NCBI GenBank assembly: GCA_014218235.1
Contig: CM024766.1
Span: 19,131,346-19,195,345, forward strand
Source: Colocasia esculenta
Taxonomy: Eukaryota > Streptophyta > Magnoliopsida > Alismatales > Araceae
Length of the DNA stretch: 64,000 bases
Reading direction: 5' to 3'
A program made the position numbers and the translations under genes. This document shows, in pieces, positions 22,104 to 33,745 of the stretch (position 1 is its first letter; each line of letters starts with the position of its first letter). The notes under the pieces were generated by a model. The model saw only the letters and a list, made by a program, of their open reading frames with translations, made no database searches and had not been told where the DNA came from.

Positions 22104-24080
22104 ATGGAAACTAACAAAGGTTTTATGGCTGAAGGACACTCAGTGTCTAGGCCTCCCTTCTTTGATGGAACTGACTGCACATACTGGAAAAACCGAATGC
22201 AGGTGTTTCTGAGAGATCAAGGCTATGAGCTATGGAAGATCGTAAGCAAGGGACCCTACGAGCTGCCCACTGATGAAGACACATGGAAAAGGGAACAGAT
22301 CCGCAAGGGAACCTTGAATTGGAGCGCGTTGAACATGATGCAATGCACTGTGTATCCAAAGGAATACTCAAGAGTCTCCACATGCAAATCTGCAAAGGAA
22401 ATGTGGGAGAAATTGGAGCTGATATATGAAGGTATGTCCGAGGTAAGGGAAACCAAGGCTAGCATGCTTGTGTCTAAGTATGAAATGTTTAAAATGAAAA
22501 ATGAAGAAACAATTTCAGACATGTTTGCTAGATTCATGATTATAATCAATGGTCTAAAAGGTCTTAAGAAAGAATACAGTGAGAGTGACTTAGTAAGGAA
22601 GATACTTCGGTCTCTTCCATCTTCTTGGCATACTAAGGCCACTGTCATTGAGGACTCTAAAGACCTGTCCACAATGAAATTGGTTGAATTGATAGGATCT
22701 CTGATGACCTATGAAATAAATCTAAAAAGAAAAGAATCTGAGGTTAATCCAAGAAAATCCATTGCATTGAAAGCCTCTAACAAAGCCTCTTCAAGCTCCA
22801 AGAAAGAGATTCAACAAGAAAATGATGAAAATGAAACATCTAGTGAAAGTGAGAATGATGAGACGGCTATGCTTACTAGACAATTCAAAAAATTTCTCAA
22901 GTTCAAAAAGAAGGGGTCAGGTAATTTCAAAACTCCTCTAAAAAGAGATTTTTTGAATAAATTCGATAGAAACAAGAAAACTGACATGATTGTTTGCTAT
23001 GAGTGCAAGAGACAGGGGCACATGAGAGGTGAATGCCCAGAGCTTAAAAAGAAGCTGCAAAAGGACAAATCTACATACAAGAAACCCAGGGCCATGATGG
23101 CAACCTGGAGTGATGAAGATGAAAATGTTCAAGGCAGTTCTGATGATGAGGAAATTCAGTGCCTGATGGTAAGGAGTGAAGACTCCAATGAGGTAAACTC
23201 TTCCTTTAAAAGCTACACTGTTGAAGAATGGGAAGAAGCATGTACCTTGCTATTTGAAAAATTCTGTGAATAAAATCTAAAAACAAAGCACTGAAAAAGA
23301 AAATCACCACTCTTGTTCATAGAACAAGCAATGATGAACAAATTGCAATCCTAACTAGAGAGATAGAGCTCCTGAAAATTGAAAAGGAAAGCCACTATGT
23401 TGAAATAGATTACATGAAAGAAAAACTTCAAGAGAATGAAAAATAAAAAGAAATTCTAAATAAATCTGTTGAAACCCTTCAAAATGAGAATCAAGAAATT
23501 TAGAAAAAGATGGAAGAGGTTCAAAAAGAATTAAAAAGAAAGAATGAAGATCTGTCAAGATTTGTAAAAGGAAAAGAAAATCTTGATGCTGTTTTGAGAG
23601 TCAAGTCAAACATAACAAGGCATGAGCTTGGATTTTAAACTGAAAATAAAAAGAATTTGGACAGAAATTAATCACATCCTTTGTTCAGGACAGTCCAAGT
23701 ACAAGTAACCAAGTTCAAGCTAAAAGTAAGGAATTGAAAACTAAACAAAAGAATTTAGCTGGTCAACAAACAATGGCACCTATTGGCAGCCTCAAATTGA
23801 ACTATTGATAGGTATGGAAATCTATTGAAAAATCAAAGCCAACCAAGCAACAAAAAGGACAAAAATGCTCACAAGTTCAATACAACAATAAAAGAACTAC
23901 AAAAACTCAAACTCCATCATGTAACTGTTGTAAAAAACTTGGCCATACTGAACAACAATGTTGGAATAAATTGAAGATGTTGAAATGCAAATAATTGTGG
24001 ATTCTAAAGCATTTATTTTCTGGTATGATTGAAAGAATGGGAGCCAAAGTAATTTAGGTACCAAAACCTCTTTTCTGATC
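22104..24080 (+). pseudogene. gag: C1 gag pseudogene (SIRE type, coiled coil)
   Basis: Copia-type Gag. The ATG at 22104 lies 80 bp after the LTR and opens METNKGFMAEGHSVSRPPFF, the usual N terminus of this group, followed by the YWKNRMQVFL helix, the WSALNMMQCTVYPKEYSRVS region and VRKILRSLPSSWHTKATVIE. The first 389 codons are open (22104-23273). A Lys/Glu-rich linker leads to the CCHC zinc knuckle CYECKRQGHMRGEC at about 23000-23040. After the TAA at 23271-23273 the coiled-coil part goes on in frame through several stops to about 23650; a second CCHC remnant (CNCCKKLGHTEQQC) lies at 23921-23962. Broken by at least four stops and frameshifts. Confidence 0.9.
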
Positions 24081-24085
24081 TATCT

Positions 24086-24285
24086 ATGCAGGAATGCCTA
24101 ATAGCCCAAAATCAAAACAAGTGGTACATGGGCAATGGCTACTCAAGGCACATGATAGGCGATAAAGAAAAATTCTGTTTGCTGGTTGAAAAAGATGGAG
24201 GTCAAGTCGTGTTTGGAGGTAACAATAAGGGCCAAATAATTGGCATAGGTAAGGTAGGTAAGTATGCCTCTAACTCTAAGAACAT
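24086..24285 (+). pseudogene. pol: C1 protease remnant
   Basis: Start of copia pol: ECLIAQNQNKWYMGNGYSRH, where the catalytic Asp-Ser-Gly is replaced by Gly-Asn-Gly, so the protease would be inactive even if complete. It continues as GGQVVFGGNNKGQIIGIGKV and stops matching at about 24285. Confidence 0.85.
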
Positions 24286-24466
24286 CGATTTTGGTTCTAC
24301 ATCGACTTTGTTTCTACAACGATTTCATTTAAACATCGATTTCGGTAGAACATAGATTTCATATGGAACATCAACTTTACTTGAACAACGACTTTGTTTC
24401 AAACATCAATTTCACCTGAACAACGATTTCGGTTCAACAACGATTTCATTTGAACATCGATTACAG
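24286..24466 (+). repeat. C3 5' LTR, piece 1, with 17-bp minisatellite
   Basis: A degenerate 17-bp tandem repeat, consensus near CGATTTCATTTGAACAT, runs through this piece and resumes at 30549 after the C2 insertion. The TGTTG start is absent, so roughly 100-220 bp of LTR start is probably lost. The last five bases, TACAG (24462-24466), are the C2 target copy. Confidence 0.7.
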
Positions 24467-26319
24467 TGTTGAACCACTCTATATTTGTCATTGTATTTTG
24501 GTAATAACAAAACTTATGATAATATCAAATATATCTTTGTGATAACAAAATTTATGGTTAATTAAATATTATTAAATATCTTGTATCATATGTGTCGCAT
24601 CAATCTTATAGCAAAATGCTAAGTCTCACATTGATGCAACAAGGCGCACTAAAATGATAAAATCGATGTCTAATCTATATACATCAATTTCAGTTCAAGT
24701 GCCAAATTAATAAGCGCTACAACGATTTATCTTGATTGATTTTATAAGCGCTATAATGATTTGGTCTTAATTGATTTTATAAGCGCCATAACGATTCGTT
24801 TAGGGCTTATAACGATTTGATAAGTGAGCACAACGATTTGTCCTCACATCGATTTGCCCTTCATAATGATTAATTAAGGCTCACATCGATTTAGGTCTCG
24901 TAACGATTTCTTAAGTGACCACATCGATTTGCCTTCGCAACGATTCATTAAGGCTCATAACGATTTGATAAGTGAGCGCAATGATTTGCCCTCACATCGA
25001 TTTACCTTCTATAACGATTCGTTAAGACTTATAATGATTTCCTTGCATAACGATTTCATAAGTGAGAACAACGATTTGCTCTCATATCGATTTGGTTCTT
25101 ACAACGATTCGATAAGCGCCATAACGATTTGCTTCTCACATCGATTTGTTAAGATCCATAAAGATTTGCTTCTCACATCAATTTGTTAAGATTCATATCG
25201 ATTTGTTAAAGTCTTATAAGTATAACGATTTGATAAATAACTTAAACAACGATTCACTTCAATTCAAACACAATTTGTTTAAGTGCTTTTTGGCGCCTAA
25301 AGACAAGTCAAATATCTTCTGACAGAATAAAGCTGCATGCATATTTCAGAATCTTGTCAGAAAAAGATATGAACTACTATTTTCAGCATGATAGCAGAAA
25401 CACAGTGGCATGCACCGTTGATCATAAACACTCTTTTATGCTAACACTCTCTTCTATGCTTACAGACCTCGAAGACCACCAGAGTCTGATTAAGACAAAT
25501 GAAGAGAAGATCAACAATGTCTAGAAGAGCTCCAACGGATCTCTTCAACGGATCTATTCAAAGCCTCGCATATAAAAGATGAAGCAAGGCTGAAGATAAA
25601 ACATAGAGCTTTCCTGAAAATCTTTGAAGGAGTGTACAACCAGTGAGGAACCTCAACGCCACATACACTCAAAGAAAGAGAGAAAGAGCCTGAGCCAAGA
25701 AGAAGCAAGCAAAAGCGTCTCAAGCATTCAAGCCTTCAAGCTTTCTTTTCTCTCTTCTTTCTCCCTGTGCTTATTGTAATTCTTGGGGAGAGTTTTTGCT
25801 GAGAGTTTTTGGGTAGAGGCCATTCTTATAGAACTCTCAGCACTATTTTTTCTTTTATAAGAAAGACATCATGTCTAGCTGTAGGACTGTATACAGTGTA
25901 GAACCTAGCTAGGGGTTTATGTCTAGCAGAACCGCACTGGGGTTTGTACCAGGAGGTTTGCTTCTGAGTCTGTAAAAGAAGTGGGTTGCCTTCTTGCCCG
26001 GGAAAGAGAAGAAGACCAGCTGGGGTGCTGGGTGTTGTAGTGTCCTTGAGGGGGACTGTACCCTTGGTTAGTGAAATCCTAAGAGGTTGCTTGGGGATTG
26101 GACGTAGGACTTCCATGTGGGAAGGGCCGAACCAGGATAAATTCCTTGTGTCATTTGTGTGATTGTTTATTTGCTTCCGCACTGCTACTCTTTATCACAC
26201 TAATATAACCAAACTTTCAAGTGTTAATTTTCTCTGTTTAAGTTTCTATTTCAGATTTCAGAAAAACCTATTCACCCCCCCCTCTAGGTTAGCTTGCTGC
26301 CGTACCAAAAGGGCCAACA
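24467..26319 (+). repeat. C2 5' LTR (1853 bp)
   Basis: TGTTGAACCACTC to AAGGGCCAACA. TATA box TATAAAAG at 25571-25578; C-tract CCCCCCCC followed by CTCTAGGTTAGC near 26275-26295. The ACGATTT/TCGATTT array spans about 24690-25255. Confidence 0.95.
24690..25255. repeat. ACGATTT/TCGATTT array in C2 5' LTR
   Basis: Some thirty CGATT-type words, mostly preceded by A or T. CG-to-CG steps alternate mostly between 16-17 (as in CGATTTGCCCTCACAT) and 20-21 (as in CGATTTGATAAGTGAGCGCA). Larger blocks such as ATTAAGGCTCA and GATAAGTGAGC also recur. Decayed copies read TGATTT or CAATTT. Confidence 0.85.
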
Positions 26320-26321
26320 AG

Positions 26322-26333
26322 TGGTATTAGAGC
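26322..26333 (+). other. C2 primer-binding site
   Basis: TGGTATTAGAGC, one mismatch to the Met-tRNA complement, starting three bases after the LTR end. Confidence 0.9.
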
Positions 26334-26382
26334 GGGTCTCTAAACATTCAAAGAAGATCCAACGATCTTAGAGCAAAGATCC

Positions 26383-28155
26383 ATGGCAACTCAAGGATAT
26401 GCTGAAGGTTAATCAGTCACCAGACCTCCATTCTTCGATGGAGAAGACTACCACTACTAGAAGATGAGAATGAAATGCTTCATTCGAGGTACAGACTTTG
26501 ATCTGTGGCATGTAATAGAGGTAGGTGACTATGTTATTGTTCCTGTTGAAGGTACTACTGCTATTACAGCAGCGGATAAAAGCAAATTGTCCTTAAATTA
26601 TAAAGCTAAGAATTATCTATGTTGTGCCTTATCTAAAAGAGAATTCAGTAGAGTATCTGCATGTAAATCTGCCAAAGAAATATGAGATAAACTGCAGGTA
26701 ACTTATGAAGGAACAGATAAAGTGAAACAAACTAGGATATATATTCTTGTCTCTCAATATGAACAATTTAAAATGCTTCCTAACGAAAATATAACTCAAA
26801 TGTATAATAGATTTTCGAGCATAGTAATTAGTCTAAGCGCACTTGGTAAAACTCTTTCTAATGAGGAAACCGTTAGAAAGATACTTAGGTCTTTAACTAT
26901 TTCATGGACACCTAAAGTAACTGCTATTGAAGAGGCCCATGATTTAACCAAATTGTCGATTGATAATTTAATAGGTTCTCTCATGGCATATGAAATAAAT
27001 ATGGAGCGATTATCTGAAAGTTTATCTAAGAAGAAATGTACTAATGCTCTTAAAGTGGTAGCTGCTCCTTCCACTTCTTCTTCTAGCTCAAAAATTGCAG
27101 GATCTGAAGACAGTGATGTTAATGAAGTACTGTCCAAACTTCAGATGATTTTAAAGAAGAAGAAAAATGGATCAAGAAGGATCCAAAGGAAAGAGAAAAA
27201 GGAGAAAGAACCAGTCTGCTATGAATGTAGAAAACCCAGACATCTAAGACCAGAGTGTCCAAGACTCAAGAAGACTGGTCAAACCGAAAAATCCAAGAAG
27301 CAATACAAGAAGTTCAAAAGAAAAACCATGGCGGCTGCTTGGGAAAATGAAGAGAACACAAGCTCAGACTCATCAAGCTCAAGTTCAGAGAAAGAGCAAG
27401 TAAATCTAGCCCTCATGGTAGGACTAGATGAGGTATATTCTGACTCATTTTTTAATTCATGCACAAATTCAGGGTCAGAATCTGAAGACTTGGAAGAAGT
27501 CTTTAATGAACTTTATGATAAACACAAGGTTGTTGTAAAAGAATTGAAAAATATCAAGAACAACCTTACTTGTTTGGAAATTACTAATTCTGATCTGAAA
27601 TCAGAAATGGAACAATTGGAAAAACAACTAAAGGTCAGTAGAGATAATAATCATCTTTTAAATGAAGAATTGAAAAGTAAGAATAATGAGAAGTTAGAGT
27701 TAGAAAAAAAATTAAAAACTCTAACTGAAGAAAATTTGTATTTAAAAGAATCAGTTAAGAAATTAACTCAAGGAAAAACATCTCTAGCTCTATGCTTAAT
27801 ATGATCAAAATTTGGAAATAATAAACAAGGGCTTAGGATACATTCCTCTGGAAAAAGAAAAACAAGCCATAAATCCAGGAAAATATCCTTTGCCGAAATT
27901 TGTAAAAGAAACCAAGTTGCCTCAGAAAAAGGCCCATGTAAAAGAAAATATTTCCAAAAATTATGTCCTAAATAGACATCATAAAAACAGTAAGAACTAC
28001 AAAATAGATTATATTCATTGTTGTTCTCATTGTAATAAATTAGGACACACAGTAAACACCTGCACAACAAAGCACCTAGTTTGGATTCTGAAAGGATACT
28101 GTTATACATCTAACCATCAAGGACCCAAAACGATTTGGGTACCAATTTTTGAATA
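26383..28155 (+). pseudogene. gag: C2 gag pseudogene with two CCHC boxes
   Basis: Nearly full-length SIRE-type gag. ATG at 26383 (MATQGYAEG), then three early stops: TAA at 26410, and TAG and TGA near 26458 and 26685, the last two at positions where C3 has or would need Trp. Core: LSKREFSRVSACKSAKE, VRKILRSLTISWTPKVTAIE, LIGSLMAYEINMERL. First zinc knuckle CYECRKPRHLRPEC near 27220. Glu/Lys-rich coiled coil 27500-27790, frameshift near 27800, then basic tail with a second knuckle CSHCNKLGHTVNTC near 28020 and the closing KTIWVPIFE with stop at 28153-28155. That both knuckles survive with few lesions suggests long retention of Gag function before decay. Confidence 0.9.
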
Positions 28156-28445
28156 AGTTGTTTGCAGGAAAGCCTTGGAGCATCAGGATCAAATGATGCT
28201 CAAGGCACTGATGACTGCCAGCTCTTCATCCATCTCATATCTAAAGAGGGAGTAGTCACAAATTGTTTATTTCTATTCATATTACTACTAACAATGTTTC
28301 CAAGTTTTCTGTTAAGATGTATGCAGATAAAAATCTTGAAGACTTGACAAACAACATGACAAAGGTCAAGACCAATAAGATCTGACTTCCCTCACATTAA
28401 GGGGGAGTCTCATGCTCAGGGGGAGCCTACACTAAGGGGGAGTCA
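28156..28445 (+). pseudogene. C2 protease trace and 3' purine-rich repeats
   Basis: The stretch after gag aligns by eye with the protease start of C3 (CTCAAGGCA, then AAAGA.GGAGTAGTCAC) but has no intact DSG motif and stops matching by about 28260. It then reaches the 3' untranslated region, where AAGGGGGAG-type tracts occur three times (28399-28443), ahead of the true tract at 28639. The deletion joins early protease to the 3' end. Confidence 0.65.
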
Positions 28446-28652
28446 TTCATTAAATATCTATTGTAGAACCCCTCGATGGTAAGAAATTTCTTTTTAAATG
28501 GGGAAAAAATGCATGGTAAGATCCTTCCTTTTTGGTTAGTGACAAAAAGGGGGAGAACTTGTATGTTCTGTGAATTTTCTGCATTTTCTATGTCTTAAGT
28601 ATCTTTTTCAGAAAATTCTCATAAATTTTGTCATCACCAAAAAGGGGGAGAT
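28446..28652 (+). other. C2 3' untranslated region and polypurine tract
   Basis: Non-coding. The primer tract AAAAAGGGGGAGAT (28639-28652) abuts the 3' LTR. A similar AAAAAGGGGGAG also occurs at 28544-28555. Confidence 0.88.
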
Positions 28653-30541
28653 TGTTGAACCACTCTATGTTTGTCCTTGTATTTTGGTGATAACAAAACT
28701 TATGATAATATCAAATATATCTTTGTGATAACAAAATTTATGGTCAATTAAATATTATTAAATATCTTGTATCATTTGTGTCGCATCAATCTTATAGCAA
28801 AATGCTAAGTCTCACATTGATGCAATAAGGTGCACTAAAATGATAAAATCGATGTCTAATCTATATACATCGATTTTAGTTCAAGTGCCAAATTAATAAG
28901 CGCTACAACGATTTATCTTGATTGATTTTATAAGCGCTACAACGATTTGGTCTTAATTGATTTTATAAGCGCCATAACGATTCGTTTAGGGCTTATAACG
29001 ATTTGATAAGTGAGCGCAACGATTTGTCCTCACATCGATTTGCCCTTCATAACGATTCATTAAGGCTCACATCGATTTCGGTCTCGTAACGATTTCTTAA
29101 GTGACCGCCTCGATTTGCCTTCGCAACGATTCATTAAGGCTCATAACGATTTGATAAGTGAGCGCAACGATTTGCCCTCACATCGATTTGCCTTCTATAA
29201 CGATTCGTTAAGGCTCATAATGATTTCCTCGCATAACGATTTCATAAGTGAGAACAACAATTTGCTCTCATATCGATTTGGTTCTTACAACGATTCGATA
29301 AGTGCCATAACGATTTGCTTCTCACATTGATTCGATAAGTGCCATAACGATTTGCTTCTCACATCGATTTGTTAAGATCCATACCGATTTGCTTCTCACA
29401 TCGATTTGTTAAGATTCATATCGATTTTTTAAAGTCTTATAAGTATAACGATTTGATAAGTAACTTAAACAACGATTCACTTTAATTCAAACACAATTTG
29501 TTTAAGTGCTTTTTGGCGCCTAAAGACAAGTCAAATATCTTCTGATAGAATAAAGCTGCATGCATATTTCAGAATCTTGTCAGAAAAAGATATGAACTAC
29601 TATTTTCAGCATGATAGCCGAAACACAGTGGCATGCACCGTTGATCATAAACACTCTTTTATGCTAACACTCTCTTCTATGCTTACAGACCTCGAAGACC
29701 ACCAGAGTCTGATTAAGACAAATGAAGAGAAGATCAGCAACTTCTAGAAGAGCTCCAACGGATCTCTTCAACGGATCTATTCAAAGCCTCGCATATAAAA
29801 GATGAAGCAAGGCTGAAGATAAAACAGAGAGCTTTCCTAAAAATCTTTGAAGGAGTGTACAACCAGTGAGGAACCTCAACGCCACATACACTCAAAGAAA
29901 GAGAGAAAGAGCCTGAGCCAAGAAGAAGCAAGCAAAAGCGTCTCAATCATTCAAGCCTTCAAGCTTTCTTTTCTCTCTTCTTTCTCCCTGTGCTTATTGT
30001 AATTCTTGGGGAGAGTTTTTGCTGAGAGTTTTTGGGTAGAGGCCATTCTTGTAGAACTCTCAGCACTGTTCTTTCTTTTATAAGAAAGACATCTTGTCCA
30101 GCTGTAGGACTGTATACAGTGTAGAACCTAGCTAGGGGTTTGTGTGTAGCAGAACCGCACTGGGGTTTGTACCAGGAGGTTTGCTTCTGAGCCTATAAAA
30201 GAAGTGGGCTGCCTTCTTGCCTGGGAAAGAGATGAAGACCAGCTGGGGTACTGGGTGTTGTAGTGTCCTTGAGGGGGACTATACCATTGGTTAGTGAAAT
30301 CCCAAGAGGTTGCTTGGGGACTAAACGTAGGACTTCCATGTGGGAAGGGCCGAACTAGGATAAATTCCTTGTGTCATTTGTGTGATTGTTTATTTGCTTC
30401 CGCACTGCTACTCTTTATCACACTAATCTAACCAAACTTTCAAGTGTTAATTTTCTGTGTTTAAGTTTCTATTTCAGATTTCAGAAAAACCTATTCACCC
30501 CCCCTCTAGGTTAGCTTGCTGCCGTACCAAAAGGGCCAACA
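28653..30541 (+). repeat. C2 3' LTR (1889 bp)
   Basis: Same ends as the 5' LTR. The 36-bp length difference is an extra copy of a CATAACGATTTGCTTCTCAC block near 29303-29345. TATA box TATAAAAG at 29794-29801. ACGATTT/TCGATTT array at about 28890-29475. Otherwise close to the 5' LTR with scattered, mostly transition, changes. Confidence 0.95.
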
Positions 30542-30546
30542 TACAG

Positions 30547-31753
30547 TACAACAACGATTTCACTTAGAACATCGATTTCATTTAAACATCGACTTCAGAT
30601 AAACACCGACTTCAGTTAAACAACGACTTTGTACAGAACATTGATTTCATTACATGTATACATGGATTATGTTCACATCGACTTCATGTTAACATGGATT
30701 ACATTCTCACATGGATTATGGTTATAACTCAACATCGATTTCATATCTACATTGACTTCAATCACAACGATTTCTCATGAATATAGGTCATGCTTGGACA
30801 TCAACTCTCATTGTACACAGACTGTATCTAAACATCAACTTTCTTTTGTATCGGTTATGTCTTAGACAGTTGATGAATATTATTGTTATAACCTTTTTTA
30901 GATACTCTTAAATATATTCCACATGATATTCAAGTTTATTTTCAAATGTATGTGGATTTCAAGTCTTCCCGCGAACCATGTTGTCTCCTGTATACTCAAA
31001 CATTTATTGTGTGTGGTACAACATCTCTGCATGATATATCTTCTGTTTACCATACTCATGTCACATAAAGTAACGCTTTTTAGGATGACAGAATGGAATT
31101 TTATTTTTAGTATATCACGACTACTAACGTTGACTGACAGTTTAGATAAAGATAAGTTGTCTATGCTTCAACATTTATTGTATGCAGGGTTCCGGTAGTA
31201 ACACATGCTACAACGTTGTACCTGTCAACCTGACAAAAGCAAGAAGAGATTCAGATAATCTTCCTCTATGTATGTGTCTATCCCAGCATTAAATGGCTGC
31301 ATGTTCTCTTGCTCCCTACATCGGACCAGACACAACTAACGTGCATGAAGATGAGAGACAACAAATACTTCAACGGTTCAAATCGTTTAGAGAAGATAAA
31401 TAGAAGACTGGTGACTCCATGCAGAATGACTTTTGAACAGCTTGAACACCTTAGTTACCTTGAAGAAAAAGAAAGAAGAGCTTGCTCCATCATTCGAAAC
31501 AGTCTTCAGCTCTAGCTCTCCATAGCAACCTGTTCCAGTCTTTGAGAGCTTGTGTAGATCTGAGAGACCCTCATTCTGTGTAAATCTTTGTCTCTCATAT
31601 TCCGCCTCAGATCAAGCAATCTCTATAAGCTTGGTCTAGGGGCCATCCACTCTTTACTCATTTTTCTTGAGTGTTCCTCTGCGTGTGTGAAGAGTAGATC
31701 GGCTGTGGAGTGGATGATTGTTCCCTTTGGTAAGAAGGAAGACCTATTGCATT
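30547..31753 (+). repeat. C3 5' LTR, piece 2
   Basis: Continues the 17-bp minisatellite to about 30770, then runs into unique, non-coding LTR sequence. Several short open frames (for example 30923-31198) show no known protein. Ends at the S2 insertion. Confidence 0.7.
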
Positions 31754-33348
31754 TGTTGGTCCTCTCATTTTGATATGGCAGCAAGCTAACCTAGAGAGGG
31801 GGTGAATAGGTTTTCTGAAATCTGAAACAAAAACTTAAACACAGAAAATTAACACTTGAAAGTTTGGTTAGTTTAGTGTAAAAGAGTAGTAGTGCGGAAG
31901 CAAATAAACAATCACACAAAGGACACAAGGAATTTATCCTGTTCGGCCCTTCCCACATGGAAGTCCTACGTCCAGTCCCCAAGCAACCTCTTGGGATTTC
32001 ACTAACCAAGGGTATAGTCCCCCTCAAGGACAATACAACACCCAGCACCCCAGCTGGTCTTCTTCTCTTTCCCGGGCAAGAAGGCAACCCACTTATTTTA
32101 CAGGCTCATAAGTAAACCTCATGGTACAAACCCCAGTGCGGTTCTGCTAGACACAAACCCCTAGCTAGGTTCTACACTGTATATAGTCCTACAACTGGAT
32201 AGAAATCTTTCTTAGAAGAGAAAGATCAGACCGAGAGCTATTACAAGATGAACACTAAGAACTAGCTCACAGTCAAGGACTCTCCCCCAAATTTACAATG
32301 AGCGTAGAGAGAGAATGAAGAGAGAGAAGAAAGCTTGAAGGAGGCTTGAATGCTTGAGATGCTTTTGATCGCTTCTTCTTTGGCTCAGGCTCTTTCTCTC
32401 TTTCTCTGAGTGTATGTGGAGTTTTGGTTCTTCATTGGATGTACACTCCTTGAATGATCTTTAGGAAGGCTCTTCTTTTGTTCTTCAACCATGCTTCATC
32501 TTTTATATGAGAGGCTTTTGAATAGATCCGTTGAAGAGATTCGTTGGAGTTCTAGCCGTTGCTCATCTTCTCTTCATTTGTCTTAATCAGACTCTGGTGG
32601 TCTTCGAGGTCTGTAAGCATAGAAGAGAGTGTTAGCATAAAAGAGTGTTTACACGATAACAGTGCATACTACTGTGTTTCTGTTAACATGGTAAAACTGA
32701 TAGGTCATATCTTTTGCTGACAAGACTTTGAAATACACATGCAACTTTTTCTGTCAGAAGATATTTGACTTTTCATTTGGCGTCAAAAAGCACTTTAAAC
32801 AATCGATGTTTAAATTGAAGTGAATTGTTGTTTAAGTTACTTATCAAATCGTTATGAGCCTTAACGAATCGTTATAGAAGGCAAATCGATGTGAGGGCAA
32901 ATCGTTGCGCTCACTTATCAAATCGTTATGAGCCTTAATGAATCGTTATAGAACCAAATCGTTGTGAGAGCAAATCGTTGTGAGAGCAAATCGTTGTTCT
33001 CACTTATGAAATCGTTATGAGAACCAAATCAATGTGAGAGCAAATCGTTGTTCTCACTTATCAAATCGTTATACGGTCAAATCGATGTTTCACTTAACGA
33101 ATCGTTACCCAATCAAATCGTTGTGTAACTTATCAAATCGTTTGTTAGTGAAATCGATGTGGCACTTTGAATAGAAATTGATGTATATTGAATGAACATC
33201 GATTTAGCATTTTAGTGCACATATACAGCGATAATTCTAATAAATTTATATTTATTAGGAAATCATGATATTAAATATATTTGATAATATTAATCATAAA
33301 TTTTGTTATCATCAAAATATAAGGGTAAAGTATATGAATGGTTCAACA
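31754..33348 (-). mobile_element. S2: solo SIRE-type LTR, minus strand (1595 bp)
   Basis: Plus-strand ends TGTTGGTCCTC and GGTTCAACA are the reversed ends of the C2 LTR family, and it shares the GGCAGCAAGCTAACCTAGAG end, TATA box (CTTTTATA at 32500-32507) and CGATT array (32810-33200). Flanks are GCATT (31749-31753) and ACATT (33349-33353), a TSD with one mismatch. No internal domain. Confidence 0.88.
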
Positions 33349-33353
33349 ACATT

Positions 33354-33683
33354 AGGTGGTATAGTGCCTCTTCGTGTAGAGAAGAGAAGGCCAGCTGTGG
33401 CTGGATGTGTAAGTGTCCTTAAGGGGGACTGTACCCTTGTTTAGTGAAATCTCAAGTTGTTGCTTGGGGACTGGACGTCGGACTCCTTATGACAGGAGAT
33501 CTGAACCAGGATAAAATCCTTGTTGTCTGTGTGTGTGTGTGATTTTATTGTGTCTTTACTTTATACTAATTCTAACCATCGAACTTAGTGTCTTCTGTCA
33601 AAGCATTTTATTTATAGGAATATTCTAAAAGAAATTTTTAGAAATCCATTCACCCCCCCTCTGGGCTTGCAACCTGGTCAACA
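33354..33683 (+). repeat. C3 5' LTR, piece 3 (LTR end)
   Basis: Carries the C-tract CACCCCCCCTCTGGG near 33649 and ends CTGGTCAACA at 33683, directly before the primer-binding site. Confidence 0.85.
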
Positions 33684-33685
33684 AG

Positions 33686-33698
33686 TGGTATCAGAGCC
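33686..33698 (+). other. C3 primer-binding site
   Basis: TGGTATCAGAGCC, perfect over 12 bases to the initiator Met-tRNA complement, two bases after the LTR. Confidence 0.93.
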
Positions 33699-33745
33699 AA
33701 GTCTCTTTAAGTAAGTAGATCTCACGATCTGAAGAGCAAAGATAA

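Larger units (their letters stand above)
20704..24285 (+). mobile_element. C1: truncated SIRE/Maximus-type copia element
   Basis: 5' LTR (20704-22024), primer-binding site, gag and the start of protease; everything after protease is missing. At about 24285 the sequence passes without LTR ends into the repeat-rich LTR of C3, so the loss looks like a deletion junction rather than a clean insertion. Closely related in layout to C5 (LTRs of 1321 and 1320 bp, same GTCGAC pairs). Confidence 0.82.
24467..30541 (+). mobile_element. C2: gag-only, non-autonomous SIRE-type element (6075 bp)
   Basis: 5' LTR 24467-26319, primer-binding site 26322-26333, internal region of only 2333 bp with gag and a trace of protease, purine tract 28639-28652, 3' LTR 28653-30541. 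TSD TACAG at 24462-24466 and 30542-30546. Integrase, RT and RNase H are absent, with no insertion to explain the gap. Having two LTRs and a clean TSD, it must have been copied by enzymes from a partner element, unless the deletion came after insertion. Confidence 0.93.

Noticed and set aside
24690..25255. CRISPR-like regularly spaced repeats
   Set aside because: Repeats are 7-8 bp, degenerate, without unique spacers of equal length, and lie in a plant LTR.
25511..25723. 70-codon minus-strand frame duplicated at 29734-29946, looking like a conserved small gene
   Set aside because: Duplicated because it lies in both C2 LTRs; antisense to the transcript leader around the TATA box and without known motifs.
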